Source of the DNA: an uncultured bacterium
Lineage (GTDB): Bacteria > Cyanobacteriota > Vampirovibrionia > Gastranaerophilales > Gastranaerophilaceae
Direction of reading: 5' to 3'
DNA length: 25,013 nt
Assembly: GCA_945910925.1 (NCBI GenBank)
Contig: CAMDZX010000011.1
Span: 1 to 25,013 of the forward strand
Shown: positions 15,780-23,033 of the stretch, piece by piece
Position numbering within the stretch: the first letter of the stretch is position 1
How the letters are laid out: each line of letters begins with the position of its first letter
Program-made: the position numbers and the translations under genes
The notes under the pieces: model-generated
Seen by the model: the letters and a program-made list of their open reading frames with translations, nothing else
What the model was told of the DNA's origin: nothing
The model's database searches: none

Positions 15780-16598
15780 ATGCAAAAGAAAACAACGATA
15801 AAAACCATTCAAAACTTGCGTGATGATGGTATAAAAATAACAGTTTTAACCGCATACGATTATTCTACTGCTAAGTACCTTGATGATGCGGGTGTGGATA
15901 TGATTTTGGTGGGGGATTCGCTTGCCAATGTAGCATTAGGCTACGATTCAACTCAGAAAATCGGGGTTGATGAAATGCGGATATTCACGGGAGCTGTTGC
16001 CAGAGGCGCTAAAAGAGCTATGGTTATTGCTGATATGCCTTTTATGAGCTGCACTATATCAATTGAAAAAGCTATGGAAAATATTGCTTGCATGATTAAA
16101 GCGGGTGCTTCTGCCGTAAAAATTGAGGGCGGTAGTGATTATATCGTATCTCTGGTAAAGAAATGTACTGAATCGGGTATTCCCGTTATGGCACATTTAG
16201 GCTTAACACCTCAATATATACACACGCTTGGCGGATACAAAACTCAAGGAAAAACAGATAAAGAAATAGAAGTTTTACTCAATCAGGCAAAAAAACTCCA
16301 AGATGCAGGTGCGTTTACTCTTGTGCTTGAAATGGTACCGGAAGAAACCGCAAAATACATTACCGAAAATCTTGATATTCCGACAATAGGTATCGGTGGC
16401 GGAAAGTATTGTTCGGGACAGGTTTTAGTGACTGATGATATGCTGGGAAAATTTTCGGATTATACTCCGAAATTTGTCAGAAAGTATGCAAATTTAAAAG
16501 ATATTATTACAAACGCAGTACAAAATTATTGTGAGGATGTAAGGAACGGAAATTTCCCAAAGGAGGATGAGGTTATTCATGCTGCTACATACAATTAA
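15780..16598 (+). CDS. panB: 3-methyl-2-oxobutanoate hydroxymethyltransferase
   Basis: A 272-aa enzyme of pantothenate synthesis. It transfers a hydroxymethyl group from 5,10-methylene-THF to 2-oxoisovalerate, giving ketopantoate. The TIM-barrel motifs are present: ITVLTAYDYSTAKYLDDAGV, the Mg2+-binding VGDSLANVALGYDST, VIADMPFMS, AVKIEGG, PVMAHLGLTPQ and the catalytic glutamate region LVLEMVPEE, then IGIGGG. The start fits the family N-terminus. The ribosome binding site is weak (TAGG); a TATGAT (15762-15767) just before the gene could be its own -10. It overlaps panC by 20 bp, so the two are coupled. Confidence 0.96.
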   Translation: MQKKTTIKTIQNLRDDGIKITVLTAYDYSTAKYLDDAGVDMILVGDSLANVALGYDSTQKIGVDEMRIFTGAVARGAKRAMVIADMPFMSCTISIEKAMENIACMIKAGASAVKIEGGSDYIVSLVKKCTESGIPVMAHLGLTPQYIHTLGGYKTQGKTDKEIEVLLNQAKKLQDAGAFTLVLEMVPEETAKYITENLDIPTIGIGGGKYCSGQVLVTDDMLGKFSDYTPKFVRKYANLKDIITNAVQNYCEDVRNGNFPKEDEVIHAATYN

Positions 16599-17430
16599 AG
16601 AAGTCAGAGAACAAATATCAAATTGGAAAAAACAGGGGTTAATGATTGGACTTGTACCGACTATGGGGGCTCTTCATGCCGGTCATGCGAGTCTTATAAA
16701 AAAAGCCGTAGATACCTGTGATAAAGTTGTTGTTTCTGTTTTCGTTAATCCTATACAGTTTTGTCCGGGAGAAGATTACAATGAATACCCGAGAACCTTA
16801 TCCGAAGACGTTGAACTTGCGGAAGGTATAGGTGCGGATATTGTTTTTGCTCCATCACCTGATGAAATGTACGGTAAAGGACAAAGGCTTTCAAACGATA
16901 CCCTTGCGTATGTTGTTCCGCCTTATTTCTATGTGGATAAACTTTGCGGGAAATCTCGTGTTGGGCATTTTGATGGCGTTTGTACCGTAGTTGCAAAACT
17001 GTTTAATATTACTCAAGCTGATTATGCGTTTTTTGGACAAAAAGATGCGCAACAACTCATAATTATTAAAAAGTTTGTCAACGATTTGAATTTTCCTATT
17101 GAGATTGTTAGTTGTCCGATAGTTAGGGAGGAGTCAGGTCTCGCCCTAAGCTCCAGAAATAAATATCTTACAGAGGATGGTAAAAAAGAGGCACTTGTTT
17201 TGTCTAAGATTTTAAATAATATAAAATCTTGTTATGATAAAGGTATTACTGATACGGATGCTTTGAAAGAAACCGCATTTTCTTTTTTGACGGATAAACA
17301 CGATATGGAATACTTAGAGTTTGTCGACCGTGATAATCTTGAGGATAAAGAAATTGCTGACGGTAATACTTTAGTGTTAATTGCTTGCAGAGTTGAAGGC
17401 GTGAGATTGATTGATAATATTATTTTGTAA
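16579..17430 (+). CDS. panC: Pantothenate synthetase
   Basis: A 283-aa ATP-dependent ligase that joins pantoate and beta-alanine to give pantothenate, the coenzyme A precursor. The nucleotidyltransferase signatures are present: GLVPTMGALHAGHASLI (with the HxGH motif), VSVFVNPIQFCPGEDYNEYP, GHFDGVCTVVAKLFNI, FGQKDAQQ and the KMSKS-like LSSRNKYLT. I start at 16579 because GAGG lies 6 nt upstream and MLLHTIKEVREQI fits the family; the upstream ATG at 16567 directly abuts AGGAGG, which is too close to serve. The gene starts inside the end of panB. PanE or an alternative ketopantoate reductase is not in the window. Confidence 0.96.
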   Translation: MLLHTIKEVREQISNWKKQGLMIGLVPTMGALHAGHASLIKKAVDTCDKVVVSVFVNPIQFCPGEDYNEYPRTLSEDVELAEGIGADIVFAPSPDEMYGKGQRLSNDTLAYVVPPYFYVDKLCGKSRVGHFDGVCTVVAKLFNITQADYAFFGQKDAQQLIIIKKFVNDLNFPIEIVSCPIVREESGLALSSRNKYLTEDGKKEALVLSKILNNIKSCYDKGITDTDALKETAFSFLTDKHDMEYLEFVDRDNLEDKEIADGNTLVLIACRVEGVRLIDNIIL

Positions 17431-17436
17431 TATAAT
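17431..17436 (+). promoter_or_regulatory. Possible -10 box of the dehydrogenase gene
   Basis: TATAAT directly after the panC stop and 34 bp before the next start. The nearest TTGATA (17411-17416) is too close (14 bp), so the promoter is uncertain. Read-through from panC is also possible. Confidence 0.3.
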
Positions 17437-17470
17437 AAGATTATCAATGATTTAATGAGGGAAGTTAGAA

Positions 17471-18475
17471 ATGAGTAATCAAAAAATTGCTGTAATCGGT
17501 TACGGTATGTGGGGAAAGAATATCGTCCGTAATTTTTATAATTTGAATGTTTTGCATACTGTTTGTGATTTGGATGCGGAAGTAAGAGCGAAGATAAAAG
17601 AGTTGTACCCGACAATAAATGTTATCGGGGATATGAACGAAATAATAAATAATCCTGAGATTACGGGGGTTACTGTTGTGACTCCGAGCCATACACATTA
17701 TGGTATTGTAAAAAAACTTTTGGAAGCGGGGAAAAATGTTTATGTTGAAAAACCTATTTCAACAGTTGCTCAGGAGGCAAAAGACCTTATGGAGCTTGCG
17801 AACGAAAAGGGGCTTGTTTTGATGGTGGGTCACCTTCTTTTATACCATCCTGCCGTTAACAGATTAAAGATGTTAATTGAAGCTGGCGAACTTGGTGATA
17901 TAGTTTATGCTCAATCAGACAGATTGAACGTGAATTATTTCAAGAATGACAGAAGTGTTATGTGGGATTTAGCACCGCACGATGTTTCAATGATATCTTA
18001 TGTTACGGGTAAAAATCCGCTTAAGGTTATATCCGCACTCGGTTGTTCTACGGAAGATAATACAATCATGGATATAACTCATATCGGTATTGAGTTTGAG
18101 GACGGTTTAATCGGATATATTTCGGACAGTTGGATTACACCGCAAAAGCATGTAACCTTATTGGTAAGAGGTACAAAGGCAACTGCAATTCTTGATGATA
18201 CGGTTGCTGAAAATAAATTAAAGCTTTACGATAACAAACCGGGAAGCTCTGTAAAAGATATTCCGCTTGATTATCTTGAAATTGAACCGTTAAAACTTGA
18301 ATGTCAACATTTTGTAAGTTGTATTGAAAATCATACAAAAGCTCGTTCTGACGGAGAAAACGGTTATCTTGTAGTCAGTATTTTGGAAGAAGCAGAAAAA
18401 ATAATGCTTGGTGCAAAAGTTAAGGCTCTTGATGAAAGACATTTTGCGCTTTCAAGAACTAAACAACACGTATAG
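17471..18475 (+). CDS. Gfo/Idh/MocA-family NAD(P)-dependent sugar dehydrogenase
   Basis: A 334-aa oxidoreductase. The Rossmann domain opens IAVIGYGMWGKNIVRNF with the GxGxxG at 10-15. The family EKP motif is at 93-95 in VYVEKPIS. The substrate-domain motif MWDLAPHDVSM supplies the likely catalytic H170 and D166. The GYGxWGxNxVRNF start and the overall pattern are closest to nucleotide-sugar 3-dehydrogenases of the WlbA/WbpB type used in surface polysaccharide synthesis, but no sugar transferase or aminotransferase lies nearby, so the substrate is unknown. The ribosome binding site is GAGGGAAG a few nt before the ATG. It lies 23 bp upstream of the phosphatidyltransferase gene, in the same orientation. 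Confidence 0.85.
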   Translation: MSNQKIAVIGYGMWGKNIVRNFYNLNVLHTVCDLDAEVRAKIKELYPTINVIGDMNEIINNPEITGVTVVTPSHTHYGIVKKLLEAGKNVYVEKPISTVAQEAKDLMELANEKGLVLMVGHLLLYHPAVNRLKMLIEAGELGDIVYAQSDRLNVNYFKNDRSVMWDLAPHDVSMISYVTGKNPLKVISALGCSTEDNTIMDITHIGIEFEDGLIGYISDSWITPQKHVTLLVRGTKATAILDDTVAENKLKLYDNKPGSSVKDIPLDYLEIEPLKLECQHFVSCIENHTKARSDGENGYLVVSILEEAEKIMLGAKVKALDERHFALSRTKQHV

Positions 18476-18498
18476 ATTTATATATTATGAGGTAAAAG

Positions 18499-19083
18499 AT
18501 GGCAAATTTTGTAACAATATTCAGAGTGTTTTTAATGTTTATTGCGGTTTATTTAATTATAAACTGTCAGAATTCACAATCTGCTTATGTTTGGGCATTA
18601 ATTCTTACCGTTCTTGCATTTGCTATGGATGGAGTTGACGGATTTCTTGCAAGGTTATTACACGAAGAATCAAAATTCGGAGCTTTGCTTGATATAATGA
18701 GTGACAGAATTGTTGAAAATACATATTGGATATTGTTTGCGGTTATGGGCTGGATTTCAATTTTGTTCCCATTGATTGCAATAACAAGAGGATTTGTTAC
18801 TGATACAATCAGAAGTGCTGCTATGGAAAAAGGTTTTACACCTTTTGGTATGCAGGTTAATCCTATATGTAAGTTTATAACGGGTTCAAAATTTATGAGA
18901 ATTTCTTATGCCGTTGCTAAAGTTCTTGCATTCTTTGTTATAATACTTGCAAAGATTCCTAATATCCCTAATTCGGAATTGATTTTTTCAATAGGTTATT
19001 GGCTTGCTGTTGTAGCAATTGTTTTCTGTGTTGTAAGAGGATTACCTGTTGTTTTAGAGGCTAAGCACGTTATAAATGACTAA
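18499..19083 (+). CDS. CDP-alcohol phosphatidyltransferase, PgsA-like
   Basis: A 194-aa integral membrane enzyme. The diagnostic motif DGX2ARX8GX3DX3D is complete at residues 47-69 (D47, G48, A51, R52, G61, D65, D69), preceded by D44. About five or six membrane helices surround it. The best guess is CDP-diacylglycerol-glycerol-3-phosphate 3-phosphatidyltransferase, making phosphatidylglycerol phosphate, because the N-terminus MANFVTIFRVFLMF is like PgsA and the length fits. Other head-group acceptors such as inositol phosphate or serine cannot be excluded. The ribosome binding site is GAGG, 6 nt before the ATG. It overlaps the next gene by 8 bp, so co-translation is likely. Confidence 0.87.
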   Translation: MANFVTIFRVFLMFIAVYLIINCQNSQSAYVWALILTVLAFAMDGVDGFLARLLHEESKFGALLDIMSDRIVENTYWILFAVMGWISILFPLIAITRGFVTDTIRSAAMEKGFTPFGMQVNPICKFITGSKFMRISYAVAKVLAFFVIILAKIPNIPNSELIFSIGYWLAVVAIVFCVVRGLPVVLEAKHVIND

Positions 19084-19525
19084 GTTTAACATTGTACTAT
19101 ATGAACCTGAAATTCCTCAAAATACCGGCAATATCGCAAGGTTATGCGCTTGTTGTGGCGCAAGTCTGTATTTAGTCGGGAAACTCGGATTTTCGTTAAG
19201 CAGTAAATATACAAAACGTGCAGGACTTGATTATTGGGATAGTGTTGATTTGCATAAGGTGGATTCTATGGAGGAGCTTTATGGAATGTTTCCTAATGCG
19301 GATTTTTATTATCTTACGACAAAATCAAAAAAACTTTATACCGATATAAAATATAAAGAGGGTGATTTTATTGTATTTGGTCCTGAAACCAGAGGATTGC
19401 CCGATAAATATGTACAGGATAAAAATGCTGTAACGATTCCGATGTTAGAAGGACAGAGGAGTTTGAATCTGTCTAATTCGGTTGCAATTACGGCTTATGA
19501 GGTAATAAGACAAAATGGAATTTAA
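19076..19525 (+). CDS. trmL: tRNA (cytidine/uridine-34-2'-O)-methyltransferase
   Basis: A 149-aa SPOUT methyltransferase of the small, single-domain TrmL type. It methylates the ribose of the wobble base in certain leucine tRNAs using SAM. Motifs in order: FNIVLYEPEIPQNTGNIARL, the middle GLDYWDSVDLH, and the trefoil-knot segments VFGPETRGLP and VTIPMLEGQRSLNLSNSVAI. Full family length. The start overlaps the phosphatidyltransferase end by 8 bp (ATGACTAA), and the gene overlaps the next by 11 bp, so it is embedded in a tightly coupled run. Confidence 0.93.
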   Translation: MTKFNIVLYEPEIPQNTGNIARLCACCGASLYLVGKLGFSLSSKYTKRAGLDYWDSVDLHKVDSMEELYGMFPNADFYYLTTKSKKLYTDIKYKEGDFIVFGPETRGLPDKYVQDKNAVTIPMLEGQRSLNLSNSVAITAYEVIRQNGI

Positions 19526-20333
19526 ACTTCCCGAAAGACCTGAATTTTCTAATAAAGCTACATTTGGCAAAGTGCTAAATATTGCGGGTTCTGAATTCTA
19601 TTCAGGTGCTGCTTATCTCTCATCATTATCGGCATTAAAGGTCGGATGCGGATACGTTGCTTTATCCGGTTCTCCAAAATCAATCTCAACAGTTGCGAAT
19701 TTGACCCCTGATATTGTGTTTGTTCCCATATCGTCAGTAAAAGAAGCACTTCCAAAATACAATGTTGTTTCAATAGGATGCGGATTGTCTGTTGATGCAA
19801 GTACTACGATATTGTTCAAATCCGTAATTACGGCTTTGGCATCCTTGGACAAGACTGTTCTTATTGATGCTGACGGGTTAAACATTCTTGCAAAGAAAAA
19901 ACCGTCAAAGCTGCCTAAAAAGCTTATTATTACCCCACATCCAAAAGAGGCGTCAAGACTTTTGAAAACGGATGTCGGAGAAATACTCGGTAAGCCTGTT
20001 GCCTGTGCGAAAAAAATATCAAAAAAATATGGATGTACAACGGTTCTGAAAATGCACAGTACTGTTGTTTGTTCAAAAGATATGGAAGTGTATATTAATA
20101 AAACCGGAAATTCTGCTTTGTCCAAAGCCGGTTCGGGTGATGTTTTGACAGGCATGATTTCAGGTTTATGCGCTCAAGATATGTCTGAGTTTGAGGCTGC
20201 AAAGTTAGGTGTTTATCTTCACGGCAGAACAGGTGAAATAGCTTCAAGCATGTTGACCGAGTATTCGGTTCTGGCAAGTGATTTATTAAAATATATACCG
20301 CTTGCGTTAGTTGACATTATGTCGAGAAAATAA
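19515..20333 (+). CDS. nnrD: ADP/ATP-dependent NAD(P)H-hydrate dehydratase (NnrD)
   Basis: A 272-aa ribokinase-fold repair enzyme that dehydrates the S form of damaged hydrated NAD(P)H at the cost of a nucleotide. Motifs: LNIAGSEFYSGAAYLSSLSA near the N-terminus, LIDADGLNIL, IITPHPKEASRL (about 138-149) and the nucleotide-binding GNSALSKAGSGDVLTGM (198-214) with D209. Only the dehydratase domain is present; the epimerase partner NnrE, often fused, is absent here and must be encoded elsewhere if it exists. The ATG lies inside the end of trmL, with AGGTAATAAG upstream. A TAA and a short gap of 36 bp separate it from yajQ. Confidence 0.92.
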   Translation: MEFKLPERPEFSNKATFGKVLNIAGSEFYSGAAYLSSLSALKVGCGYVALSGSPKSISTVANLTPDIVFVPISSVKEALPKYNVVSIGCGLSVDASTTILFKSVITALASLDKTVLIDADGLNILAKKKPSKLPKKLIITPHPKEASRLLKTDVGEILGKPVACAKKISKKYGCTTVLKMHSTVVCSKDMEVYINKTGNSALSKAGSGDVLTGMISGLCAQDMSEFEAAKLGVYLHGRTGEIASSMLTEYSVLASDLLKYIPLALVDIMSRK

Positions 20334-20369
20334 AATAATGATGTGTACAAAATAAAAAGGAGATGCAGT

Positions 20370-20870
20370 ATGGCAAAAGACAGCAGTTTTGATATCGTAT
20401 CCGAATTTGACAGACAAGAACTTTTGAATGCGGTGGATCAGGTAAAAAGAGATTTGCAATCAAGATTTGACCTTAAAAATTCAAATTCTGATATTGAACT
20501 TGATGCGGATAAAACAATTACTATTACCACTTCTGATGATATGAAGCTCAGAAATATATATGACATCCTGCAAACAAAACTTGTTAAACGAGGATTGAGT
20601 ATAAGAATCCTTGATGCTCAGCCGGTTGAAAATGCCTTAGGCGGGAATGTAAGACAGGTTTATAAACTTAGAAAAGGTCTGACTCAGGAACTTGCAAAGA
20701 AAATTGTTGCGGATATAAAAGATTCGAAATTGAAGGTTCAAGCCTCTATACAAGGCGATCAAGTCAGAGTTACAGGTAAAAGTAAAGATGATTTGCAAGA
20801 AGTTATTAAACTTTTGCGTGGAAATGAAGATAAATACGACTATCCGCTTCAATTTACAAATTACAGATAA
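20370..20870 (+). CDS. yajQ: YajQ family nucleotide-binding protein
   Basis: A 166-aa UPF0234 protein with two RRM-like ferredoxin folds. The N-terminus MAKDSSFDIVSEFDRQELLN is characteristic, and the C-terminus with KVQASIQGDQVRVTGKSKDD and LRGNEDKYDYPLQFTNYR matches the family end. The start at 20370 is set by AAAAGGAG 7 nt upstream; a GTG at 20343 is unsupported. YajQ-type proteins bind nucleotides, and some bind cyclic di-GMP as effectors (shown in Xanthomonas). That would connect with the HD-GYP gene in this window, but c-di-GMP binding here is only a possibility. It ends 2 bp from the convergent aroQ. Confidence 0.93.
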   Translation: MAKDSSFDIVSEFDRQELLNAVDQVKRDLQSRFDLKNSNSDIELDADKTITITTSDDMKLRNIYDILQTKLVKRGLSIRILDAQPVENALGGNVRQVYKLRKGLTQELAKKIVADIKDSKLKVQASIQGDQVRVTGKSKDDLQEVIKLLRGNEDKYDYPLQFTNYR

Positions 20871-20889
20871 TTTTATTTTTTTTGTAAAT
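20852..20889. terminator. Possible shared hairpin between yajQ and aroQ
   Basis: A perfect 9-bp inverted repeat, ATTTACAAA (20852-20860) and TTTGTAAAT (20881-20889), with a 20-nt loop, spans the 2-bp gap between convergent genes and both stop codons. It has no T run after it in either direction and is AT-rich, so termination is uncertain. Confidence 0.3.
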
Positions 20890-21304
20890 ATGAAATTAAT
20901 CCGGATAGGGCAAATTCGTATGATTTTTCTTTAAATCCTACGACTTGTGCAATTGATACTCCTGAGATTAGAGAAGTATGTCTGAATTCTTCTCTTGCAT
21001 GAATATTTGTCATATGAACTTCAACAGTCGGAATCCCAACGGATGATATAGCATCCCTTATTGCAACGCTTGTATGCGTAAACCCACCTGCATTTATAAT
21101 AAGTCCGTCACATTTTGTTTGTTGAATTTTATCGATAATTTCGCCTTCATGATTGCTCTGAAAAGTTTCAAGAGTGACACCTTCTGCTTGGGCAATTTTA
21201 TCAAGGTTGTTCTCTATTGTTTCAAGTGTTATATTCCCGTATTTTTCAGGTTCTCTTTGCCCTAACATATTAAGATTTGGTCCGTTTATAACTAATATAT
21301 TCAT
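20873..21304 (-). CDS. aroQ: 3-dehydroquinate dehydratase, type II
   Basis: A 143-aa cytoplasmic shikimate-pathway enzyme that dehydrates 3-dehydroquinate. It is type II (dodecameric, no Schiff base). Motifs: VINGPNLNMLGQREPEKYG with the catalytic Arg17 and Tyr22, FQSNHEGEIIDKI, INAGGFTHTSVAIRDA (F replaces the common Y) and EVHMTNIHAREEFRHTSLIS with the catalytic His97. The start has AAAGGAGAG about 10 nt upstream, and a TATAAT (21333-21328) lies further up. It is divergent from folE2 and convergent with yajQ. No other shikimate genes are near. Confidence 0.95.
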   Translation of the reverse strand: MNILVINGPNLNMLGQREPEKYGNITLETIENNLDKIAQAEGVTLETFQSNHEGEIIDKIQQTKCDGLIINAGGFTHTSVAIRDAISSVGIPTVEVHMTNIHAREEFRHTSLISGVSIAQVVGFKEKSYEFALSGLISYLQKK

Positions 21305-21321
21305 GCTTAATACTCTCCTTT

Positions 21322-21335
21322 TATGATATTATAAT
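21322..21335. promoter_or_regulatory. Overlapping divergent -10 boxes, aroQ / folE2
   Basis: On the minus strand TATAAT (21333-21328) serves aroQ, which has a leader with a clear ribosome binding site. On the plus strand TATGAT (21322-21327) and TATAAT (21330-21335) lie 4-12 bp before the folE2 ATG, which has no ribosome binding site. The boxes overlap, so the two directions should compete for polymerase. Confidence 0.5.
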
Positions 21336-21339
21336 AAAT

Positions 21340-22128
21340 ATGAAAGATATTCAAAATTTGAAGGATAACAGAGGGGTAGAAATACAAAAAGTCGGAATTA
21401 AAGATATTGAGTTTCCGCTGATTATCCAACGTAAAGATAAAGAAAATCAGGAAGTATACGCAAAAGTAAAAATGAGCGTAGCTTTGCCTTCCCATTATAA
21501 AGGTACGCACATGTCACGTTTTGTTGAGTGCCTGAATGATTGGAAGGAAAAACATCTTCTGGGTGTGGATATTGAAGGTTGTGTTCAGGATTTGGTAGAG
21601 CGCTTGGATGCAAAATCTTCTTATCTTAAATTTTCATTTAAGTATTTTATAGACAAAAAATCCCCAATTACGGGTATTGTTGCACCTATGTGTTATGACT
21701 GTTCGTTTGAAGGTGTTTTAACCGATTATGGAGAAGAAGACGAGGAGTATAAATTTGTACTCGGAGTAAAAGTTCCTGTTACGACTTTGTGTCCTTGTTC
21801 AAAAGAGATATCTGATTATGGCGCGCACAATCAAAGAGCAATTGTTTCTGTTAAAGTTTCATACGACAGAGATGAACATATTTGGATTGAAGATTTGATT
21901 AATATGGTGGAAGAAAACGCTTCTTGCGGATTGTATTCTCTTTTAAAACGTGAAGATGAGAAATATGTTACAGAGCATGCTTATCAAAACCCTAAGTTTG
22001 TAGAAGATGTATTACGAGATGTTGTGCTTGCTTTGAGAAACAACGATATAATAGACACGTTTGAGGTTGAATGTGAATCTATTGAAAGTATACATAACCA
22101 TTCGGCTTGGGCGTATCAAGCTGAATAA
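21340..22128 (+). CDS. folE2: GTP cyclohydrolase IB
   Basis: A 262-aa enzyme of the zinc-independent/alternative-metal GTP cyclohydrolase family (COG1469). It converts GTP to dihydroneopterin triphosphate, the entry to tetrahydrofolate and to queuosine. Signatures: GTHMSRF (55-61), PVTTLCPCSKEISDYGAHNQR (146-166) with the metal-ligand cysteine, and the C-terminal IHNHSAWA. Length is normal. The start is assigned to the ATG at 21340, which has only A/T around it and no Shine-Dalgarno sequence. QueE in this window acts two steps later in the deazapurine route, but the genes are far apart. The canonical FolE is not in the window. Confidence 0.94.
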   Translation: MKDIQNLKDNRGVEIQKVGIKDIEFPLIIQRKDKENQEVYAKVKMSVALPSHYKGTHMSRFVECLNDWKEKHLLGVDIEGCVQDLVERLDAKSSYLKFSFKYFIDKKSPITGIVAPMCYDCSFEGVLTDYGEEDEEYKFVLGVKVPVTTLCPCSKEISDYGAHNQRAIVSVKVSYDRDEHIWIEDLINMVEENASCGLYSLLKREDEKYVTEHAYQNPKFVEDVLRDVVLALRNNDIIDTFEVECESIESIHNHSAWAYQAE

Positions 22129-22130
22129 CA

Positions 22131-22158
22131 AATCGACGGAACTTCCGTCCCGCCGATT
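22131..22158. terminator. GC-rich hairpin between convergent folE2 and the Gly/Met-rich gene
   Basis: AATCGACGG (22131-22139) pairs with CCGCCGATT (22150-22158) over 9 positions with one mismatch. An alternative, mutually exclusive hairpin is the perfect inverted repeat GACGGAACTTCCGTC (22135-22149). It lies right after the folE2 stop. T runs are poor on both strands, so it may be a terminator or an RNA stability element. Confidence 0.5.
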
Positions 22159-22164
22159 AAAGTT

Positions 22165-22185
22165 AGGTTAGTTATATCAGGTTAG
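22165..22185 (+). repeat. Two AGGTTAGT direct repeats
   Basis: AGGTTAGT at 22165-22172 and 22179-22186, 14 bp apart; the second covers the stop codon of the Gly/Met-rich gene. The same heptamer recurs in opposite orientation at the 5' side of that gene. Confidence 0.6.
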
Positions 22186-22985
22186 TAGTCTGTTGAGGCA
22201 TCTAATTTTGCTTTACCGCTTGATGAGAGTGAGCGCCAGAATCTTTCCATTAATCCATACTGTTGAGCATCACCGGTCATATATGATATCGCTTCTTTTG
22301 CCGACGGCTGTCTGTTACCACCAATCGATGATAGCATTGTGCTGAATTCACCTGAACCGTGAGCTTCTATATCCGCAACCAGATTAGTTCCATTAACTTG
22401 CTGATAATTAGCAACCAGTTGATTCTTAAAGGATTTAAGTTTATTACTTATTCTGTTGCCGTTATCATCGTATTCTTCACCAACTGAAGCTTCATATACG
22501 TCGCATAATTGTTTATACAAATCACAAGCTGCCCGCATATTATTATCTTCTATATAAGATTTTAATCTGACTAAACTTTCGTTCAAATCAATACCCGCAG
22601 CACTTAGAACACTTTGGTTACCACGCTGATCAAATATAAATTGGGTTCGTCTGTCATCATTATTTGTGTAAATGTCATACATGCCGTTATTAAGTATTTT
22701 CATGTTATCAACATACCGTTGTACGTAGTCAGAGTTACCGTACATTCCCATCATCGGCATTCCCATTCCCATGCCCATTCCCATTCCCATACCTGGCATC
22801 ATCATTCCGCCGCCAATGGTCCCGAAGTTTCCGGGAGCTGTACCAAGAGGCATATTATATGGAGTCCCAAAAATTGAATACTCTGATTCATAATATTGAC
22901 TTTCCATCGGTCTATTCAAAAACTGGAATCCGCCTGTCGCATTCAAGTTTGGATTCGCCTTTGGAATTGTTAATTCGTCTGCCAT
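22182..22985 (-). CDS. Hypothetical protein with Gly/Met-rich repeat, 267 aa
   Basis: No family is recognised. There is no signal peptide. The N-terminal third is low complexity and Pro/Gly/Asn-rich, ending in a Gly-Met tract (about 58-83, alternating M and G after MMMPG). The remainder is helical and charged, with SAAGIDLNESLVRLKSYIED and NNMRAACDLYKQLCDVYEAS, then SNKLKSFKNQLVANYQQVNG, and a C-terminus MERFWRSLSSSGKAKLDAS. Methionine/glycine-rich tracts occur in metal-binding (copper) and in assembly proteins, but the evidence here is composition only. The start is fixed by GGGAGG 5 nt upstream. It stands alone, flanked by inverted AGGTTAG motifs. Neither neighbour hints at a pathway. Confidence 0.77.
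   Translation of the reverse strand: MADELTIPKANPNLNATGGFQFLNRPMESQYYESEYSIFGTPYNMPLGTAPGNFGTIGGGMMMPGMGMGMGMGMGMPMMGMYGNSDYVQRYVDNMKILNNGMYDIYTNNDDRRTQFIFDQRGNQSVLSAAGIDLNESLVRLKSYIEDNNMRAACDLYKQLCDVYEASVGEEYDDNGNRISNKLKSFKNQLVANYQQVNGTNLVADIEAHGSGEFSTMLSSIGGNRQPSAKEAISYMTGDAQQYGLMERFWRSLSSSGKAKLDASTDY
22757..22797 (-). repeat. Hexanucleotide repeat encoding the Met-Gly tract
   Basis: Consecutive CATTCC-type hexamers (on the plus strand, with a few substitutions) encode the alternating Met and Gly residues. Length changes of 6 bp would keep the frame, so the tract can vary without breaking the gene. Confidence 0.6.
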
Positions 22986-23004
22986 ACAAACCTCCCGGTA
23001 TAAC

Positions 23005-23033
23005 CTAACCTTTTAAAATACTTAATCTAACCT
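23005..23033 (-). repeat. Two AGGTTAG(A/G)TTA direct repeats, 22 bp apart
   Basis: Read on the minus strand, AGGTTAGGTTA begins at 23011 and AGGTTAGATTA at 23033; the start points are exactly 22 bp apart, two helical turns. They lie 20-50 bp before the Gly/Met-rich gene start, within its promoter/leader. This is the pattern expected for a dimeric regulator on one DNA face. Confidence 0.6.

Noticed and set aside
16567..16578. Upstream ATG for panC
   Set aside because: The AGGAGG abuts the ATG with no spacing, and the next ATG (16579) has GAGG at 6 nt and the family N-terminus.
20343..20369. GTG start for yajQ
   Set aside because: YajQ proteins begin MAxDSSFDIVSE; the ATG at 20370 has AAAAGGAG 7 nt upstream.
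22757..22797. Short tandem repeats that might be a CRISPR-like array
   Set aside because: Units are 6 bp without spacers and lie inside a coding sequence.
22614..22877. A His/Ser-rich ORF on the plus strand opposite the Gly/Met-rich gene
   Set aside because: It is the antisense of the hexamer repeat; no ribosome binding site, and the minus-strand gene has proper signals.
22165..23033. AGGTTAG inverted repeats as ends of a mobile element
   Set aside because: The enclosed gene is no transposase, there is no flanking target-site duplication that I can see, and copies are paired direct repeats at each end.
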